64,000 bases of DNA, from the NCBI RefSeq assembly GCF_900240315.1, contig NZ_OEPZ01000005.1, positions 62,001 to 126,000 on the forward strand, read 5' to 3'. The notes under the pieces were generated by a model. That model was not told the origin of the DNA, ran no database searches, and saw nothing but the letters and a program-made list of their open reading frames with translations. Shown one piece after another: positions 61,978 through 64,000 of the stretch. This stretch comes from Dorea phocaeensis (lineage in GTDB: Bacteria; Bacillota; Clostridia; Lachnospirales; Lachnospiraceae). Numbering within the stretch: the stretch's first letter is position 1; each line of letters opens with the position of its first letter. Both the position numbers and the translations under genes were made by a program.

Positions 61978-62761
61978 GATTTTAACAGAACGATGTACCG
62001 GATGTGGCGCTTGTGTGGCGGATTGTCCGGGAAGGGCGCTTAAGCTGGTAGAAGGAAAGGCGGAATATGTCAGAGACTGTATTCACTGCGGACACTGCGT
62101 GGCGATCTGTCCGGTGAGGGCGGTATCTATTCCGGAATATGATATGGACGATGTGGAAGAATACAGGGAAGAAGACTTTACAGTGGCGCCGGAAAATTTC
62201 CTGCGTGCTGTAAAATTCAGGAGAAGTATTCGGCGGTTTAAAGAGGAACCAATTGAAGAAGAAAAGCTTTCAAGGATTCTGGATGCGGGACGCTATACAG
62301 CAACAGCGAAGAATCGGCAGGCCTGTCGCTTTATTTTGATTCAGGATCGGCTTGAGGAATTCAAAGATCTGGTGTGGCAGGAGATGCCAAATGTAGTGGA
62401 ACGGTTAAGAGAGACGGCGCCTGACTATGCAAGAGCATTTGAACTTTTCTATCTGCGCCATCAGAAGGATCCGGCGAATGATACCTTCTTTTTTAATACC
62501 ACATCCTTTTTAGTGATTGCCTCCCGGAACTTATTAGACGGAGGGCTGGCGGCTGCCAATATTGAAAATATGGCAGTGGCAGAAGGAGCGGGGGCTCTGT
62601 ACAGTGGATATATGATGCGTGTGATTGAGAACAGTCCGGTTTTGAAAAAATGGCTGGATATTGAAGGGATCCCAGTATCCTGCTGTATGCTGCTTGGGTA
62701 TCCTGCGGTTCATTACCAGAGGACAGCGCCCAGAAAAACAGGAAATATCGTATGGTGGTAG
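61970..62761 (+). CDS. Ferredoxin-nitroreductase fusion protein
   Basis: 263 residues. Two [4Fe-4S] clusters are bound by C9, C12, C15, C19 and C37, C40, C43, C47. The nitroreductase domain (about 80-260) has FRRSIRRFKEEPI and RYTATAKNRQACRFILI, the FMN-binding start. Such clostridial proteins reduce nitro compounds or other electrophiles using ferredoxin-type electrons. Cytoplasmic. A terminator follows. Confidence 0.9.
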   Translation: MIEILTERCTGCGACVADCPGRALKLVEGKAEYVRDCIHCGHCVAICPVRAVSIPEYDMDDVEEYREEDFTVAPENFLRAVKFRRSIRRFKEEPIEEEKLSRILDAGRYTATAKNRQACRFILIQDRLEEFKDLVWQEMPNVVERLRETAPDYARAFELFYLRHQKDPANDTFFFNTTSFLVIASRNLLDGGLAAANIENMAVAEGAGALYSGYMMRVIENSPVLKKWLDIEGIPVSCCMLLGYPAVHYQRTAPRKTGNIVWW

Positions 62762-62788
62762 ACTTCAGATAAATGAATACTGCATAAG

Positions 62789-62834
62789 TTGCTGCAAAGC
62801 CTAGAGGATAGAAAGGCTTTGCGGCAATTTTTTT
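62789..62834 (+). terminator. Terminator after nitroreductase gene
   Basis: A 13-bp stem with one G-T pair (62789-62801 with 62815-62827), 13-base loop, then seven T. Confidence 0.85.
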
Positions 62835-62845
62835 GCGCACATCCA

Positions 62846-62873
62846 TTGCATTTTCTACTGGAATATGTATAAT
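62846..62873 (+). promoter_or_regulatory. Promoter of the HTH-cupin/pot operon
   Basis: TTGCAT (62846-62851) and TATAAT (62868-62873) are 16 bases apart. Confidence 0.6.
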
Positions 62874-62931
62874 AAAAGCGTTCGATATTTTTTAACAGAA
62901 AGTATAGTATTAGAAAACTAGAGGTGATTTG

Positions 62932-63465
62932 GTGGACATTGGAAAGAAATTAAAAGAGCTGCGTCTGCAGAATGATCTGACCCTTGGAGATCTGGCCTCA
63001 AGAAGCGAGCTTACCAAAGGGTTCCTCTCCCAGGTTGAGCGGAATCTGACAACGCCAAGTATTGCGACGCTGGCGGATATTGTGGAGGCGTTAGGAAGCA
63101 ATCTGTCCGAGTTTTTCCATGAGGAAGAGGAGAGGCAGATCGTATTTTCCAGTCAGGATTTCTTTGTGGATGAGCAGGATGAGTATCAGATCGAATGGGT
63201 GATTCCCAATGCACAGAAAAATCAGATGGAGCCTATTTTGCTGACGCTTCAGCCTCACGGAAGGAGTCAGGAGATGCTGTCCTATCAAGGAGAAGAGTTT
63301 GGCTATGTGTTAAAGGGCTGCATTACCATTGTGCAGGGAAGCAAAAAGTATAAGGTGAAGGCGAAGGAGACGTTTTATATGAACGGGGATAAGAGTCATT
63401 ACCTGTATAATCATGGAAACGCTGAGGCGAAAGTGTTGTGGATTACAACGCCGCCCATGTTTTAA
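62932..63465 (+). CDS. HTH-cupin regulator (PuuR-like)
   Basis: 177 residues starting at GTG 62932; GAGGTGAT fits the 16S tail at good spacing, and TTG 62929 is a close alternative. The HTH spans about 3-60 (LKELRLQNDLTLGDLASRSELTKGFLSQVERNLTTPSIATL). The cupin domain is at about 105-170 (GEEFGYVLKGCITIV and ETFYMNGDKSHYLYN). This type usually controls polyamine uptake or use, and potA follows. Confidence 0.9.
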   Translation: MDIGKKLKELRLQNDLTLGDLASRSELTKGFLSQVERNLTTPSIATLADIVEALGSNLSEFFHEEEERQIVFSSQDFFVDEQDEYQIEWVIPNAQKNQMEPILLTLQPHGRSQEMLSYQGEEFGYVLKGCITIVQGSKKYKVKAKETFYMNGDKSHYLYNHGNAEAKVLWITTPPMF

Positions 63466-63531
63466 ATACAAAAGATGTGCAAAGAAGGCTGGGGAAGAAC
63501 TGAGATTTCGGCACAGGGAAGGAGATGCGAG

Positions 63532-64000
63532 ATGGAGGAAAACAAGATTATTGAGTTTCGCGGAATCGTGAAACAATTTGATAACCAGATTGTATTGAAG
63601 GGGATTAATCTGGACATTTATGAAAATGAATTTGTAACCCTTCTAGGACCAAGTGGATGTGGAAAGACGACACTGCTTCGGATTCTGGGCGGCTTTTTAG
63701 ATGCAGACGAAGGAAAGGTGATTTTTGCGGGAGGAGAAATCAGTAAGAAACCGCCCTATGAGCGGGAACTGAATACGGTATTTCAGAAATATGCACTGTT
63801 CCCGCATTTGAGTGTATACGAAAATATTGCCTTTGGCTTGAAAATCAAAAAAGTAAGTAAGGACGTGATTGATCAGAAGGTGATGAAAATGCTTCGTCTG
63901 ATCGGTCTGGAAGGGTATGAAGATAAGAATACTACCTTATTGTCAGGAGGACAGCAGCAGAGAGTGGCGATTGCAAGAGCTTTGGTTAACGAGCCGAAAG
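63532..64000 (+). CDS. potA: Spermidine/putrescine ABC transporter ATP-binding protein (3' end outside window)
   Basis: 156 residues are visible, cut by the window end. Walker A is GPSGCGKTT (about 39-47), a Q-loop is [23 protein letters not shown], and the signature is [19 protein letters not shown]. The Q-loop wording is typical of PotA. GGAAGGAGAT precedes ATG 63532. It energises polyamine import, and permease and binding-protein genes are expected just beyond the window. Confidence 0.88.
   Translation, partial: MEENKIIEFRGIVKQFDNQIVLKGINLDIYENEFVTLLGPSGCGKTTLLRILGGFLDADEGKVIFAGGEISKKPPYERELNTVFQKYALFPHLSVYENIAFGLKIKKVSKDVIDQKVMKMLRLIGLEGYEDKNTTLLSGGQQQRVAIARALVNEPK

Overview
The window looks like a chromosomal segment of a spore-forming anaerobe of the Lachnospiraceae (Clostridia, Bacillota). 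Reasons: sporulation genes (SpoIIR, a SipL-like SPOCS/LysM protein, an orphan Spo0A output domain), strong AGGAGG-type ribosome sites, TTGACA/TATAAT promoters, a DnaE1-type polymerase, low-to-moderate GC, and small lineage proteins such as a DUF1934 and a DUF6472-like protein. The genus cannot be fixed from the sequence alone. I saw no rRNA, tRNA, CRISPR array or intact insertion sequence.

Layout. 1-4758: 3' part of a large cell-wall-anchored GH127 glycosidase. 4920-6284: MATE exporter. 6341-13072 (minus): six-gene operon pncB-ddl-murF-HAD phosphatase-CPBP protease-lipase-like hydrolase, with plsC upstream on its own promoter. 14128-17697: PrcB-like lipoprotein, SipL-like protein, ispE, GntR regulator. 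17775-20378: spoIIR, cation diffusion facilitator, acyl-ACP thioesterase. 20475-28481: cvfB, an HPr-like protein, dnaE, pfkA, murI, DUF1934, DUF6472-like, GNAT. 28577-34881: glycerol operon glpP-glpK-glpF plus a GlpA-like dehydrogenase, a second flavoprotein and DUF1667, behind a leader terminator that GlpP probably controls. 34929-49638: a purine permease followed by a three-subunit xanthine-dehydrogenase-type molybdenum hydroxylase, its selenium-type maturation proteins (MocA-YqeB fusion, YqeC, XdhC), cofactor synthesis (moaC, moaA, mogA-like, MoeA-like, MOSC) and the molybdate importer modABC. 49806-52643: TrpXYZ-like ABC importer. 52816-53443: decayed AAA ATPase. 53761-58564: yaaA, prolyl-tRNA editing domain protein, YkgJ-type cysteine-cluster protein, and a TetM-like ribosomal GTPase fused to a Rae1/YacP NYN endonuclease. 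58684-60713: three DNA-binding regulators and a 33-aa antisense ORF around palindromic operators. 60799-62761: FliB-like protein and ferredoxin-nitroreductase. 62932-64000: HTH-cupin regulator and the start of potA.

The strongest candidate for an undescribed system is the translational GTPase-NYN nuclease fusion at 55793-58564. Its G motifs, TetM-like C-terminal domains and all four NYN acidic positions are intact, and it ends an operon that also holds a tRNA-editing protein. Second are the compact regulator island at 58684-60713, with two identical-type palindromes spaced about three helical turns apart around one promoter, and a possible short minus-strand RNA at 53482-53650. A recurring local feature is stop codons placed in, or at the tip of, 3' hairpins.
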